From JALENY01 sp036310185 (GTDB lineage: Bacteria > Bacillota > Clostridia > Lachnospirales > Lachnospiraceae): a stretch of 17,425 nt of DNA. The position numbers and the translations under genes were made by a program. The stretch covers positions 1 to 17,425 of the forward strand of contig JAXJSH010000015.1 in the NCBI GenBank assembly GCA_036310185.1, in the 5' to 3' direction. Under the pieces are notes generated by a model. It saw only the letters and a list, made by a program, of their open reading frames with translations, was not told the origin of the DNA and searched no databases. This document shows positions 1 to 7,143 of this stretch, one piece after another; positions within the stretch are counted from its first letter, which is position 1; each line of letters opens with the position of its first letter.

Positions 1-57
1 TATGCTCCCGTAATCCTAAAAACATTCGAAATCCGCCCTATTCGGGCTGCTTTCTCA

Positions 58-127
58 TGTTTTGCGGGTCTCAAAGTCACACTTTTTCATGCAAGCATGA
101 AACATGTGACCTTTTGACCCTGGTATC
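58..127 (+). repeat. 70-bp palindromic repeat, left copy
   Basis: This stretch matches the reverse complement of 17356-17425 with only three mismatches over 70 bases. It is itself an imperfect dyad: GGGTC/GACCC outside, TCAAA/TTTTGA next, then TCACA/TGTGA, with an inner TTCATGC/GCATGAA hairpin at the centre. It lies in intergenic DNA just before the DUF1846 gene. Its form suits a dispersed intergenic palindrome (REP- or MITE-like), but with two copies in view the family size is unknown. Its right end provides a TTGACC that could serve as a -35 box. Confidence 0.85.
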
Positions 128-141
128 ATAGTATTTATATT
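114..141 (+). promoter_or_regulatory. Possible promoter of the DUF1846 gene
   Basis: TTGACC (114-119) and TATATT (136-141) are separated by 16 bases, about 40 bases before the start codon. The -35 lies at the edge of the 70-bp repeat. The AT-rich stretch offers other -10 choices, so the assignment is tentative. Confidence 0.4.
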
Positions 142-179
142 TATATTGAATAACATACGAGACAAAAAGGGAGAAGAAC

Positions 180-1658
180 ATGAGACAGGGATTCAGTAAC
201 GAAAAATACTTGAAAATGCAGTCCGAGCACATCAAAGAAAGAATTGCACAGTTTGACAACAAATTATATCTGGAATTCGGCGGAAAACTGTTTGATGATT
301 TTCACGCTTCCAGAGTTCTTCCTGGATTTGAACCGGACAGCAAATTGAAAATGCTGCTTCAGTTAAAGGATCAGGCTGAGATCGTTATTGTCATCAGTGC
401 CAAGGATATTGAAAAAAACAAAGTCCGCGGAGATCTTGGCATAACATACGATTCCGATGTTCTGCGTCTGATCGATGAGTACCGCGAACAGGGACTATAC
501 GTGGGAAGTGTTGTTATCACACAGATCAGCGGTCAGGACAGCGCAAAACTGTTCCGCCGCCGCCTGGAAAAACTGGGTATCAAAGTATATCAGCACTACA
601 AAATCGACGGTTATCCGAGCAACATCGCTCATATCGTAAGCGACAATGGTTTCGGAAAAAATGATTATATTGAAACAAAGCGTCCGCTGGTCGTTATTAC
701 GGCACCGGGACCCGGCAGCGGAAAAATGGCAACCTGCCTTTCCCAGCTGTACCATGAACACAAACGTGGTATCCGCGCCGGTTATGCAAAATATGAGACA
801 TTCCCGATCTGGAATCTGCCGCTTCGCCACCCGGTAAATCTGGCGTATGAAGCTGCCACCGCAGACCTGAACGATGTCAACATGATCGACCCGTATCATC
901 TGGAGGCATACGGAATCACCACAGTCAACTACAACCGCGATGTTGAGATCTTCCCTGTTCTGAATGCCATGTTTGAGCGCATTTACGGAAAGAGTCCATA
1001 CAAATCACCGACAGACATGGGCGTAAACATGGCCGGCAACTGTATCATTGATGACGAAGCCTGCTGTGAGGCCTCCAAACAGGAAATCATCCGCCGCTCC
1101 TTTACCGCGCGCTGCGGTCTTGCCGACGGAACAAGAACAGAAGAAGAAGTATACAAAATCAATCTGCTGATGGAGCAGTGTCAGGTCACAGAACACGACC
1201 GCAAAGTTGTAGATGCCGCTCTGGAACGTGAAAAGGAAACAGGCGCTCCTGCTGCTGCTCTGGAACTGCAGGACGGCACCATCGTACTTGGAAAAACCTC
1301 CAATCTGCTGGGTGCAAATGCAGCACTTCTCCTGAACGCGTTAAAAGAACTGGCCGGCATCGCCCATGATACCCATGTGATCTCTCCATCCGCAATTGAA
1401 CCGCTTCAGACACTGAAAACAGCTTATCTGGGCAGCAAAAATCCCCGTCTTCACACGGATGAGGTTCTGATTGCCCTGTCCATCAGCGCAGCTACCAATG
1501 AAGATGCGCGCAAAGCACTGGAACAGATTCCGAAACTGGCCGGTTGCCAGGCTCATACATCTGTTATGCTTTCTCACGTGGATGTGACAACAATGAAAAA
1601 ACTGTCCATACAGATGACTTCTGAACCAAGATACGAAAAACAGAAAAATTATCATTAA
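180..1658 (+). CDS. DUF1846 domain-containing protein
   Basis: A 492-residue soluble protein that I recognise as the DUF1846 family from its overall sequence and length (start MRQGFSNEKY, then LEFGGKLFDDFHASRVLPGF). The family is widespread in Firmicutes and some Actinobacteria; its biochemical role is not established to my knowledge. A glycine-rich P-loop-like segment, APGPGSGK, lies at residues 175-182 after a hydrophobic strand (VVIT), suggesting phosphate or nucleotide binding, but this is inference. I see no signal peptide or membrane segment. The start is supported by an AAGGGAG ribosome binding site about 8 bases upstream. It is monocistronic: a terminator follows at 1666-1689 and the next gene converges. 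The family call is firm; the function is unknown. Confidence 0.9.
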   Translation: MRQGFSNEKYLKMQSEHIKERIAQFDNKLYLEFGGKLFDDFHASRVLPGFEPDSKLKMLLQLKDQAEIVIVISAKDIEKNKVRGDLGITYDSDVLRLIDEYREQGLYVGSVVITQISGQDSAKLFRRRLEKLGIKVYQHYKIDGYPSNIAHIVSDNGFGKNDYIETKRPLVVITAPGPGSGKMATCLSQLYHEHKRGIRAGYAKYETFPIWNLPLRHPVNLAYEAATADLNDVNMIDPYHLEAYGITTVNYNRDVEIFPVLNAMFERIYGKSPYKSPTDMGVNMAGNCIIDDEACCEASKQEIIRRSFTARCGLADGTRTEEEVYKINLLMEQCQVTEHDRKVVDAALEREKETGAPAAALELQDGTIVLGKTSNLLGANAALLLNALKELAGIAHDTHVISPSAIEPLQTLKTAYLGSKNPRLHTDEVLIALSISAATNEDARKALEQIPKLAGCQAHTSVMLSHVDVTTMKKLSIQMTSEPRYEKQKNYH

Positions 1659-1665
1659 TAAAATT

Positions 1666-1689
1666 GGGACGGAGCCTTTGCTCTGTCCC
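1666..1689. terminator. Bidirectional intrinsic terminator
   Basis: A ten-pair stem (GGGACGGAGC with GCTCTGTCCC, one G-T pair) and a CTTT loop sit between the ends of two converging genes. On the plus strand TTACTTTTG follows; on the minus strand AATTTTATT follows. It can serve both the DUF1846 gene and the GNAT gene. Confidence 0.8.
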
Positions 1690-1706
1690 TTACTTTTGCC
1701 CAATAT

Positions 1707-2252
1707 CTATTCATATTCCTGCAGCAGTTCTACGTACCGCTCAATCTCGGGGCTGTAACCATACTCATAGATCTTACTGTACTGCTCATATTTCAGTCCC
1801 GGCGAAACCGTCAGCACCTCCATTTCCACACCGGCAATCCTCACCAGAAACGGAATGTAATTCATACCGTTTCTTATATAAAAAGCTTTTCTTCTTATTC
1901 GCTGTTCTTTATTTTCTGCTTCTATATTCGGATTCTCAATCTCCAGAATAAACTTTTTTCCTTTATATCGCTCTTTCAAAAGAGCAAGTGCCTTTGTTCC
2001 GTTTCCGGCACCACGATATTCCGGCGCAATGGCAAAATAATCAAGTAAGGTCATATCATCATAAGATATGGTAATCGCAAGCCCTGCAAATTCATCCTGA
2101 TCTCCCAGAATCATCAGATTCTCCAATACTCCCTGCTCCTGTTTTTTTATGATCAGTGTAAAATCTTTTCGCTCTTCTGCCGGAAAGGCCTGCTCATACA
2201 AATCTTTTATTTTTAACAAATCTTCTTTTTCGACTGCTTTTATCAGTTTCAT
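1707..2252 (-). CDS. GNAT family N-acetyltransferase
   Basis: A 181-residue protein with the GNAT fold pattern. The core strand and acetyl-CoA pyrophosphate loop (motif A) are at residues 71-90: DYFAIAPEYR followed by GAGNG, matching the R/Q-x-x-G-x-G/A signature. The later NGMNYIPFLVRI segment resembles the terminal part of the domain. The acceptor substrate cannot be read from the sequence. The start is supported by AAAGGA about 7 bases upstream, and a good promoter lies at 2322-2350. It appears monocistronic and converges on the terminator it shares with the DUF1846 gene. Confidence 0.85.
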   Translation of the reverse strand: MKLIKAVEKEDLLKIKDLYEQAFPAEERKDFTLIIKKQEQGVLENLMILGDQDEFAGLAITISYDDMTLLDYFAIAPEYRGAGNGTKALALLKERYKGKKFILEIENPNIEAENKEQRIRRKAFYIRNGMNYIPFLVRIAGVEMEVLTVSPGLKYEQYSKIYEYGYSPEIERYVELLQEYE

Positions 2253-2321
2253 AATATTCCTTTCACATTTCCAAAAAATTCCTGTATATCCCCTTTTTCA
2301 ATCAAATTCCAGGTTCGTTCA

Positions 2322-2350
2322 ATTATACAGACTTTTCCAATTTAAAGCAA
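2322..2350 (-). promoter_or_regulatory. Sigma-A promoter of the GNAT gene
   Basis: On the minus strand TTGCTT (2345-2350) and a perfect TATAAT (2322-2327) are separated by 17 bases, about 70 bases before the gene start. Confidence 0.7.
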
Positions 2351-2398
2351 GTTCGTCTGTAACAACTAACCAAATCTAAAAAAAGTATAAACTTTTTA

Positions 2399-2427
2399 TT
2401 GACACCCGGAAAAACTGGTGTTATGAT
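2399..2427 (+). promoter_or_regulatory. Sigma-A promoter of amt-PII
   Basis: A perfect TTGACA (2399-2404) is followed after 17 bases by TATGAT (2422-2427). Transcription should start near 2434, leaving a leader of about 145 bases before the gene. A near-consensus promoter ahead of terminators suggests that control is at elongation rather than initiation. Confidence 0.85.
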
Positions 2428-2434
2428 GCAACAT

Positions 2435-2518
2435 GTAAAGCAAAGGGGCTACGAAAGATATTCGTGGCCCCTTTCTATATTTTATATCAAAATTAATTAA
2501 GCGAAGCAAAGGTGCTTT
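2435..2518 (+). promoter_or_regulatory. Candidate ANTAR dual-hairpin antiterminator, amt leader
   Basis: Two small hairpins in the leader share the sequence AGCAAAGG(G/T)GC. The first has loop AAAGGG (2442-2447) closed by GC/GC. The second has loop AAAGGT (2508-2513) closed by GAAGC/GCTTT (2503-2507 with 2514-2518). Both are six-base loops with A at position 1 and G at position 4, the known signature of RNA bound by ANTAR regulators such as EutV and NasR, many of whose targets are nitrogen genes. Each loop lies on the 5' arm of a terminator-like hairpin, so binding would block termination. The first stem is short and the gap between the hairpins (about 50 bases) is long, which weakens the match. 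No ANTAR gene lies in the window. Confidence 0.6.
2442..2484 (+). terminator. First leader terminator/attenuator of amt
   Basis: A 14-pair stem (2442-2455 with 2461-2474) and an AGATA loop, followed by TTTCTATATTTTATAT. It begins only about 8 bases after the predicted transcription start. The U-tract is interrupted, so it may be a partial terminator or purely a structural element. Confidence 0.55.
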
Positions 2519-2553
2519 TTTCCAGGTAAAGTGCACCTCTGTTTCGCTTTTTT
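2501..2553 (+). terminator. Second leader terminator/attenuator of amt
   Basis: Arms 2501-2515 and 2533-2547 pair at 14 of 15 positions (one G-T pair, one mismatch) and are followed directly by six T residues. It lies between the promoter and the gene, so it must be bypassed for amt expression. Its 5' arm contains the second hexaloop hairpin, making the two structures mutually exclusive. Confidence 0.8.
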
Positions 2554-2578
2554 AATTGAGAATTGAGGAGGAATGATT

Positions 2579-4327
2579 ATGACTGAAGAAATTATGAATG
2601 CTGTAAGCGGCGAAATTTTCAGTGTCTGGTTCCTGATCGGAGCCGCGCTGGTATTCTGGATGCAGGCCGGATTCGCTATGGTAGAGGCCGGCTTTACCAG
2701 AGCGAAAAACACAGGTAACATTCTGATGAAGAACCTGATGGACTTCTGTATCGGTACAGTAGTGTTTATCCTGGTTGGTTTTGGTCTTCTGTTAGGAGAA
2801 GATGTATGTGGTTTTATTGGAAAACCTGGTTTTGACATTTTTACTGATTATGCTAACTTTGACTGGTCAAGCTTCGTATTTAACCTGGTATTCTGCGCGA
2901 CCACAGCAACAATCGTATCTGGAGCAATGGCAGAAAGAACCAAATTTCTTTCATATTGTATCTATTCTGCAATAATCTCCGCAGTAATTTATCCGATCGA
3001 AGCTCACTGGATCTGGGGCGGCGGCTGGTTATCCGAAATGGGATTTCATGATTTTGCAGGTTCCTGTGCTATCCACATGGTAGGTGGTCTGAGTGCACTG
3101 ATTGGTGCAAAAATCCTCGGACCTCGTATTGGTAAATTTACCAAAGATAAAAACGGCAAGATTACAAAAGTAAACGCATTCCCGGGTCACAACCTTCCGC
3201 TCGGATGTCTCGGTGTATTCATCCTGTGGCTGGGTTGGTACGGATTCAACGGTGCTGCTGCAACAAGCCTTGAACAGTTAGGTTCCATTTTCTTAACAAC
3301 CACTGTTGCTCCGGCAATCGCGACCGTTGTATGCATGATTTTTACCTGGATCAAATATGGCAAACCTGATGTTTCTATGTGTCTGAACGCTTCGCTGGCG
3401 GGTCTTGTTGGTGTAACTGCAGGATGTGATGTTGTAGATGCAGCCGGTGCTTCTTTAATCGGCGTTGCATCCGGTCTGCTGGTTGTATTCGGTGTATGGC
3501 TGCTTGACTACAAACTCCACATTGATGATCCGGTAGGTGCTGTAGCTGTTCATATGTTAAATGGTATCTGGGGTACTATTGCAGTTGGTTTATTGGCAAC
3601 CACTTCTGCCCCTGGCAATGATACATTCACCGGTCTCTTTTACGGCGGTGGATTTGACTTGCTTGGAAAACAGCTGATTGGTGTTGCTTCTGTTTTGGCA
3701 TGGACCGCAGTTACCATCACAATTGCATTCTTAATCATCAAAGCAACGGTTGGTCTTCGTGTTTCGGAAGAAGAAGAAATTATCGGTCTTGACGCTACTG
3801 AACATGGTCTTCCGTCTGCATACGCAGGTTTCAGTATCATGGATATTTCAAACACCATGACCATGGATGTCAACGAAAATACAGACCTTGGAACCGACGA
3901 TTACGAACTTGCAACTCCGGCTCAGCGCGATGCAGCTGTTAAAGTGGTTCAGACTCCGACAGTTGCTGCAACCGGTATCTACAAAGTTGTTATTATTGCC
4001 AAACTGTCCAGATATGAAAAGGTTAAGAGAGCCCTCAATGAACTGGGTGTAACCGGTATGACTGTCACTCAGGTTATGGGCTGTGGTGTCCAGAAAGGTG
4101 CCGGCGAAATGTACCGCGGTGCTGAAATCGATGCTACTCTCCTTCCGAAAGTTAAACTGGAAGTTGTCGTAAGCAAGATTCCGGTAGAATCCGTAATCGA
4201 AACTGCTAAGAAAGTTCTTTACACAGGCCGTATCGGCGATGGTAAGATCTTCGTATACAACGTAGATAAAGTTGTTAAGATCCGTACCGGTGAGGAAGAC
4301 GCAGCTGCTCTTGCAGATGTGGAATAA
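2579..4327 (+). CDS. amt: Ammonium transporter fused to a C-terminal P-II domain
   Basis: A 582-residue inner-membrane ammonium channel of the Amt/MEP/Rh family with a GlnK-like P-II domain appended. The Amt part (about residues 1-395) has the twin pore histidines, H166 in AIHMVGG and H325 in VAVHMLNG, and D158 in FHDFAGS. After a linker of about 70 residues, the P-II domain (about 466-573) keeps the T-loop start MYRGAE and the signature TGRIGDGKIF. In E. coli GlnB the uridylylated Tyr51 follows RGAE; here that position is Ile, so classical uridylylation is not expected. P-II normally docks on Amt to shut it under nitrogen excess; a fusion would make this gate intramolecular (inference). Two ATGs occur: the one at 2573 is 1 base after GGAGG, the one at 2579 is 7 bases after, so 2579 is preferred. 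Expression is probably set by the attenuated leader. Confidence 0.95.
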   Translation: MTEEIMNAVSGEIFSVWFLIGAALVFWMQAGFAMVEAGFTRAKNTGNILMKNLMDFCIGTVVFILVGFGLLLGEDVCGFIGKPGFDIFTDYANFDWSSFVFNLVFCATTATIVSGAMAERTKFLSYCIYSAIISAVIYPIEAHWIWGGGWLSEMGFHDFAGSCAIHMVGGLSALIGAKILGPRIGKFTKDKNGKITKVNAFPGHNLPLGCLGVFILWLGWYGFNGAAATSLEQLGSIFLTTTVAPAIATVVCMIFTWIKYGKPDVSMCLNASLAGLVGVTAGCDVVDAAGASLIGVASGLLVVFGVWLLDYKLHIDDPVGAVAVHMLNGIWGTIAVGLLATTSAPGNDTFTGLFYGGGFDLLGKQLIGVASVLAWTAVTITIAFLIIKATVGLRVSEEEEIIGLDATEHGLPSAYAGFSIMDISNTMTMDVNENTDLGTDDYELATPAQRDAAVKVVQTPTVAATGIYKVVIIAKLSRYEKVKRALNELGVTGMTVTQVMGCGVQKGAGEMYRGAEIDATLLPKVKLEVVVSKIPVESVIETAKKVLYTGRIGDGKIFVYNVDKVVKIRTGEEDAAALADVE

Positions 4328-4343
4328 AGAAACATAAAAAACC

Positions 4344-4381
4344 ACAGGCAGTTGATCATAAGATCAGCTGCCTGTTTTTTA
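4344..4381. terminator. Bidirectional intrinsic terminator
   Basis: A 14-pair stem (ACAGGCAGTTGATC with GATCAGCTGCCTGT) and an ATAA loop, with TTTTTT on the plus strand and GGTTTTTT on the minus strand. It ends amt and the converging DUF2284 operon. Confidence 0.9.
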
Positions 4382-4440
4382 TTCATCAATCTCACTCCGC
4401 TTATCACCTCTGACAAGCCAGACCTCCCAGACCTCCTTTT

Positions 4441-4980
4441 TCAATCCCACACATACATTCCAAAAAACGCCAGAAGTCCATCGCCGCAGTTATACTCGAT
4501 TCCACAGCTTTCCGTCAGTTTCCGTACAAAAATGCAGTAAGCAGACATACAGGAATAGCGCAGTTCCGGATAGTTACAGGGTTTTTTATCAACCAGAGCA
4601 CACGGCGTACAAAGTGCACAGCCGCTTGCACCGATCATAAATCCCTGGCAGCCTTCCTGCCGAATCCGTCTCATTAACCGCTGCGAAGCACTATTATGAC
4701 CGCTTTTGGCATGCTTAATCGCCTTTTGATCCGTATAATCTGATATTTCCCATATAGTCTGCAGTACCAGACCTTTTTTATGCGCTAAAATACGCTGTTT
4801 CATCTCTTCTGCGGTACCACATTCCGGCGGACAGGAATAATTAACCCCATACTGCCCGCACAGATTCTCCTCGCATAAAGGGCGAAAAGACGGATCGAAC
4901 ACAATCTGGTCCGTATCGATCATCTCAGCCGCTGTAAATCCCTCTTCAATTGCATATTCAATCATTTTTTCTTCTGTCAT
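4441..4980 (-). CDS. DUF2284 cysteine-rich, probable metal-binding protein
   Basis: A 179-residue protein recognised as DUF2284 (predicted metal-binding). Cysteines fall in two groups: C36, C41, C50 and C54 (around YSCPPECGT), and C111, C121, C124, C127, C135, C144 and C149. C121xxC124xxC127 with C135 seven residues later resembles a [4Fe-4S] ferredoxin-type motif, so an iron-sulfur cluster is plausible but not shown. No membrane segment is seen. The start has a GGTGG ribosome binding site 7 bases upstream. It is the last gene of a probable minus-strand operon, 27 bases after a YkgJ-type cysteine cluster gene. Substrate and reaction are unknown. Confidence 0.85.
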   Translation of the reverse strand: MTEEKMIEYAIEEGFTAAEMIDTDQIVFDPSFRPLCEENLCGQYGVNYSCPPECGTAEEMKQRILAHKKGLVLQTIWEISDYTDQKAIKHAKSGHNSASQRLMRRIRQEGCQGFMIGASGCALCTPCALVDKKPCNYPELRYSCMSAYCIFVRKLTESCGIEYNCGDGLLAFFGMYVWD

Positions 4981-5007
4981 ACAAAACCACCATTCTTTAC
5001 ACCCAGC

Positions 5008-5661
5008 TTAAAACAAGCGTTTCGCTGCTTCCAGCCGCTTTCCAAACTGTTCATAAAAATCTTCTGTTTCATTATAAGGCTGATAATAGAATTGTTTTAA
5101 TATATACATACTGACCGTCTTCGCATATTCCAATCCCTGCTCCGTATGCCTTTCCATATCTTTCAGGAAATAATGCCAGTCGTTGATGAATTTCTCATAT
5201 TTTCTTATATCCGGTGTATCAATCCATTTTTTCACTTTAATTTTGGCACGGTTCTCTTTCCGGCACTCATGCACCTGCAAAAAATACTGAAAACTGCCGT
5301 TTTCATAAAAGCGTCCCAGCGGAAACAGGCGACAGATCCCCGGACGGATGGAATGAATGCTGCATCTTCCCTCTTTCGTCAAAAAGGAACACTGCTCTTT
5401 TTCTCCTGCCATCTTCAGATTCGGCAATATGAGTCCGTCCACCACATTCAATTCCAGATTTTCTGACAGTAATTCTTCAAATGTTTTGCCAAGTCCTCTG
5501 GATAACCGATCTGCATCCAGCGGGTCCAGAACGATGGATTCTCCCATCCCGCAGCAGCAGTCAAAACACCCCCGGCAGTCGCCGCAGTCCGCTTTGACCA
5601 GGTCGTTGCTTCCATACAGTTTTCCATCTGAAATTTCTTTTATATCTACGTATCGTTCCAT
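5008..5661 (-). CDS. YkgJ family cysteine cluster protein
   Basis: A 217-residue soluble protein with the YkgJ/UPF0153 zinc- or iron-chelating cysteine pattern. C26xxC29xxC32xxC35C36C37 is followed by C91, C100 and C110 in a CSFLTKEGRCSIHSIRPGIC context, the usual C-x8-C-x-I/Y-x-x-R-P-x-x-C arrangement; a further C133 is present. The C-terminal 80 residues are charged and helical and I do not recognise them. The ribosome binding site is weak (GAAAGAAGA). It lies 27 bases upstream of the DUF2284 gene, and the two cysteine-rich proteins are probably co-translated. Family members are linked to metal binding, but no reaction is assigned. Confidence 0.87.
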   Translation of the reverse strand: MERYVDIKEISDGKLYGSNDLVKADCGDCRGCFDCCCGMGESIVLDPLDADRLSRGLGKTFEELLSENLELNVVDGLILPNLKMAGEKEQCSFLTKEGRCSIHSIRPGICRLFPLGRFYENGSFQYFLQVHECRKENRAKIKVKKWIDTPDIRKYEKFINDWHYFLKDMERHTEQGLEYAKTVSMYILKQFYYQPYNETEDFYEQFGKRLEAAKRLF

Positions 5662-5764
5662 ATTGTCATCTTCTTTCTATCGTTCTTTTCATAATCTGGG
5701 AAATTACAGCTTTGTCCATCAAGAGAGTTCTGCTCTTAGCAGTTATGAGCCATTCCTCTCCCCT

Positions 5765-6031
5765 TCAGCAATACAGAAAATAGAATACTGCAATATGTAA
5801 TATTAAAAACAGCGGTACCAGTATCCTGAAATTCCAATGCTTTGTTTTATGATGAAATGACAACATCCCAACCAAAGCGCCAAAGCTGCCTCCTGCAAGA
5901 GCAGTCAGAAGAAGTGTTTTTTCTGAAATTCTCCACTGACTCCGCCTGGCCCTTTTCTTGTCAATCCCATATAGCGCAAATGTAACAAGATTTATCACAA
6001 TCATATAAATGCTTAACCCAGTCTCAATCAT
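5765..6031 (-). CDS. DUF1294 small membrane protein
   Basis: An 88-residue protein with three hydrophobic segments (about residues 4-20, 40-57 and 67-86), separated by a basic cytoplasmic loop. The family signature is visible: YGIDKKRARR near residue 20, RISEKTLL, GGSFGALVGM and an HHKTK motif before the last helix. Function is unknown. The frame is open to 6094, but the ATG at 6031 has AGAGG 6 bases upstream and gives the usual family length, so it is preferred. It is the second gene of the probable GNAT-DUF1294-YkgJ-DUF2284 operon, with gaps of 81 and 103 bases either side. Confidence 0.85.
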   Translation of the reverse strand: MIETGLSIYMIVINLVTFALYGIDKKRARRSQWRISEKTLLLTALAGGSFGALVGMLSFHHKTKHWNFRILVPLFLILHIAVFYFLYC

Positions 6032-6112
6032 ATTAAACCTCTCTGTCTTCCATCTCTGATGATCACCTGTGCTGCTGCAAACAGCCCCTGACATCTGCCA
6101 TTCTTACACGCT

Positions 6113-6604
6113 TTAAAACGTCAGCCTCATCTGATACCAGAGCGCATTCCCGTGCTCTGATTCTGACACGCCTTCATCCACAAAGCCAAACTTCGCATAA
6201 TAAGGAACCAAACGTTCTTTACAAGTCAGCACCAGACCCTTTCTCCCCTGTTCCTTTGCATCTGCAATCGCCTGACGAAGCAGTTTTTCGGCGCAGCCCT
6301 GCCTTCGATATTCCGGTATGGTATCAACCCCAAAAATCATCTGCCAGCCGCCCTCCGGATCATGCATTGAAGCATCCGAATACATCTCATCCGTCAGATC
6401 TGCCTGATCTGTGACCATTCCATTTACAAAGCCTACTAATTTGCCTTCATCAAACAAAAGCCAAAAATGGTCCGGATACACGCTCAGGCGAGCCCGGAAA
6501 TCAGCTTCTCTGGCCGCCTCTGCCGCCGGAAAACACTGCGCTTCCACCGCCGTTATCATCTGTAAATCTTCCATTGCTGCAGTTCGAATATACATTTTAT
6601 TCAA
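6113..6604 (-). CDS. GNAT family N-acetyltransferase (AANAT-like)
   Basis: A 163-residue acetyltransferase. Motif A is FGVDTIPEYRRQGCAEKLL (about 91-109), with the acetyl-CoA loop RRQGCA at 100-105. YYAKFGFVDEG near 135 is the typical end of the fold. CFPAAEAA at residues 24-31 and the late HG pair resemble the arylalkylamine N-acetyltransferase branch; the substrate is not readable. The start is TTG at 6604, with AAAGGA exactly 7 bases upstream. The in-frame ATG at 6595 would lie 16 bases from it, so TTG is favoured. A good promoter lies at 6630-6658. It is the first gene of a probable four-gene operon. Confidence 0.85.
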   Translation of the reverse strand: MNKMYIRTAAMEDLQMITAVEAQCFPAAEAAREADFRARLSVYPDHFWLLFDEGKLVGFVNGMVTDQADLTDEMYSDASMHDPEGGWQMIFGVDTIPEYRRQGCAEKLLRQAIADAKEQGRKGLVLTCKERLVPYYAKFGFVDEGVSESEHGNALWYQMRLTF

Positions 6605-6629
6605 TCTCTTTTCCTTTGTTCCTGTTTTA

Positions 6630-6658
6630 ATTATAGCCGCTTAAAAACATGAAGTCAT
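6630..6658 (-). promoter_or_regulatory. Sigma-A promoter of the GNAT-DUF1294-YkgJ-DUF2284 operon
   Basis: On the minus strand ATGACT (6653-6658) and a perfect TATAAT (6630-6635) are separated by 17 bases. The expected transcript start near 6623 leaves just enough leader for the ribosome binding site of the TTG-started gene. Confidence 0.7.
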
Positions 6659-6949
6659 ATATCTGAATTGTACATGGAAATCCGTTTATAAAGTACAGTT
6701 TATATATATGTATCCATAGCTGCCAGCATTGCCACAGATAACCAAAGTATCCGGATTCAACGTCTATTCTCTGTAAATGCAGGTATTCTGGAATTTTAAT
6801 GAGCAGCAGCTTATAAACATTACTTATGCGTTTATAATCCTCATAAATTGTAACATGTAACACGGCAACTCTCAATTATTAATAATTAGGTAAGCATTAC
6901 AAATTACATGTATATTAAGAAAACCTATTTTCTATAACCCTTTTTTGCA

Positions 6950-6988
6950 CGTACAAAAACCTCCGAAACGTATAATGCGTCTCGAAGG
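6950..6988 (-). terminator. Minus-strand intrinsic terminator
   Basis: On the minus strand CCTTCGAGACG and CGTTTCGGAGG form an 11-pair stem (two G-T pairs) around a CATTATA loop, followed by TTTTTGTAC. The nearest upstream gene on this strand is glnN, whose stop is 340 bases away, so it ends either a long glnN 3' region or a separate small transcript. Confidence 0.75.
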
Positions 6989-7143
6989 CCTTTGAGAAAG
7001 GGAGATATATACAAATATTAGATAATTGGCAAAAATAGAATTCAGTTACCCGAAAAAGCATTCACAATTTATTCAAATATCATTCAAAAACCTTTAACCT
7101 GATAAACACGATTTCTTCATGATTATTGAATATACTAACATTA

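Noticed and set aside
35..60. Terminator of a gene before the window (GCCC/GGGC hairpin at 35-47)
   Set aside because: Only four pairs, with a poor U-tract; no upstream gene is visible to support it.
495..899. Long antisense and alternate-frame open frames across the window (for example 495-899, 8396-8770, 13934-14815)
   Set aside because: All lie inside well-supported genes, have no ribosome binding sites, and translate to sequence without domain features.
6627..6875. 82-codon minus-strand frame as a gene
   Set aside because: TTG start, no adequate ribosome binding site, low-complexity AT-driven composition, and it overlaps the promoter of the neighbouring operon.
6874..6887. Perfect 14-base AT palindrome as an operator
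   Set aside because: Such palindromes are expected by chance in very AT-rich DNA and no promoter overlaps it.
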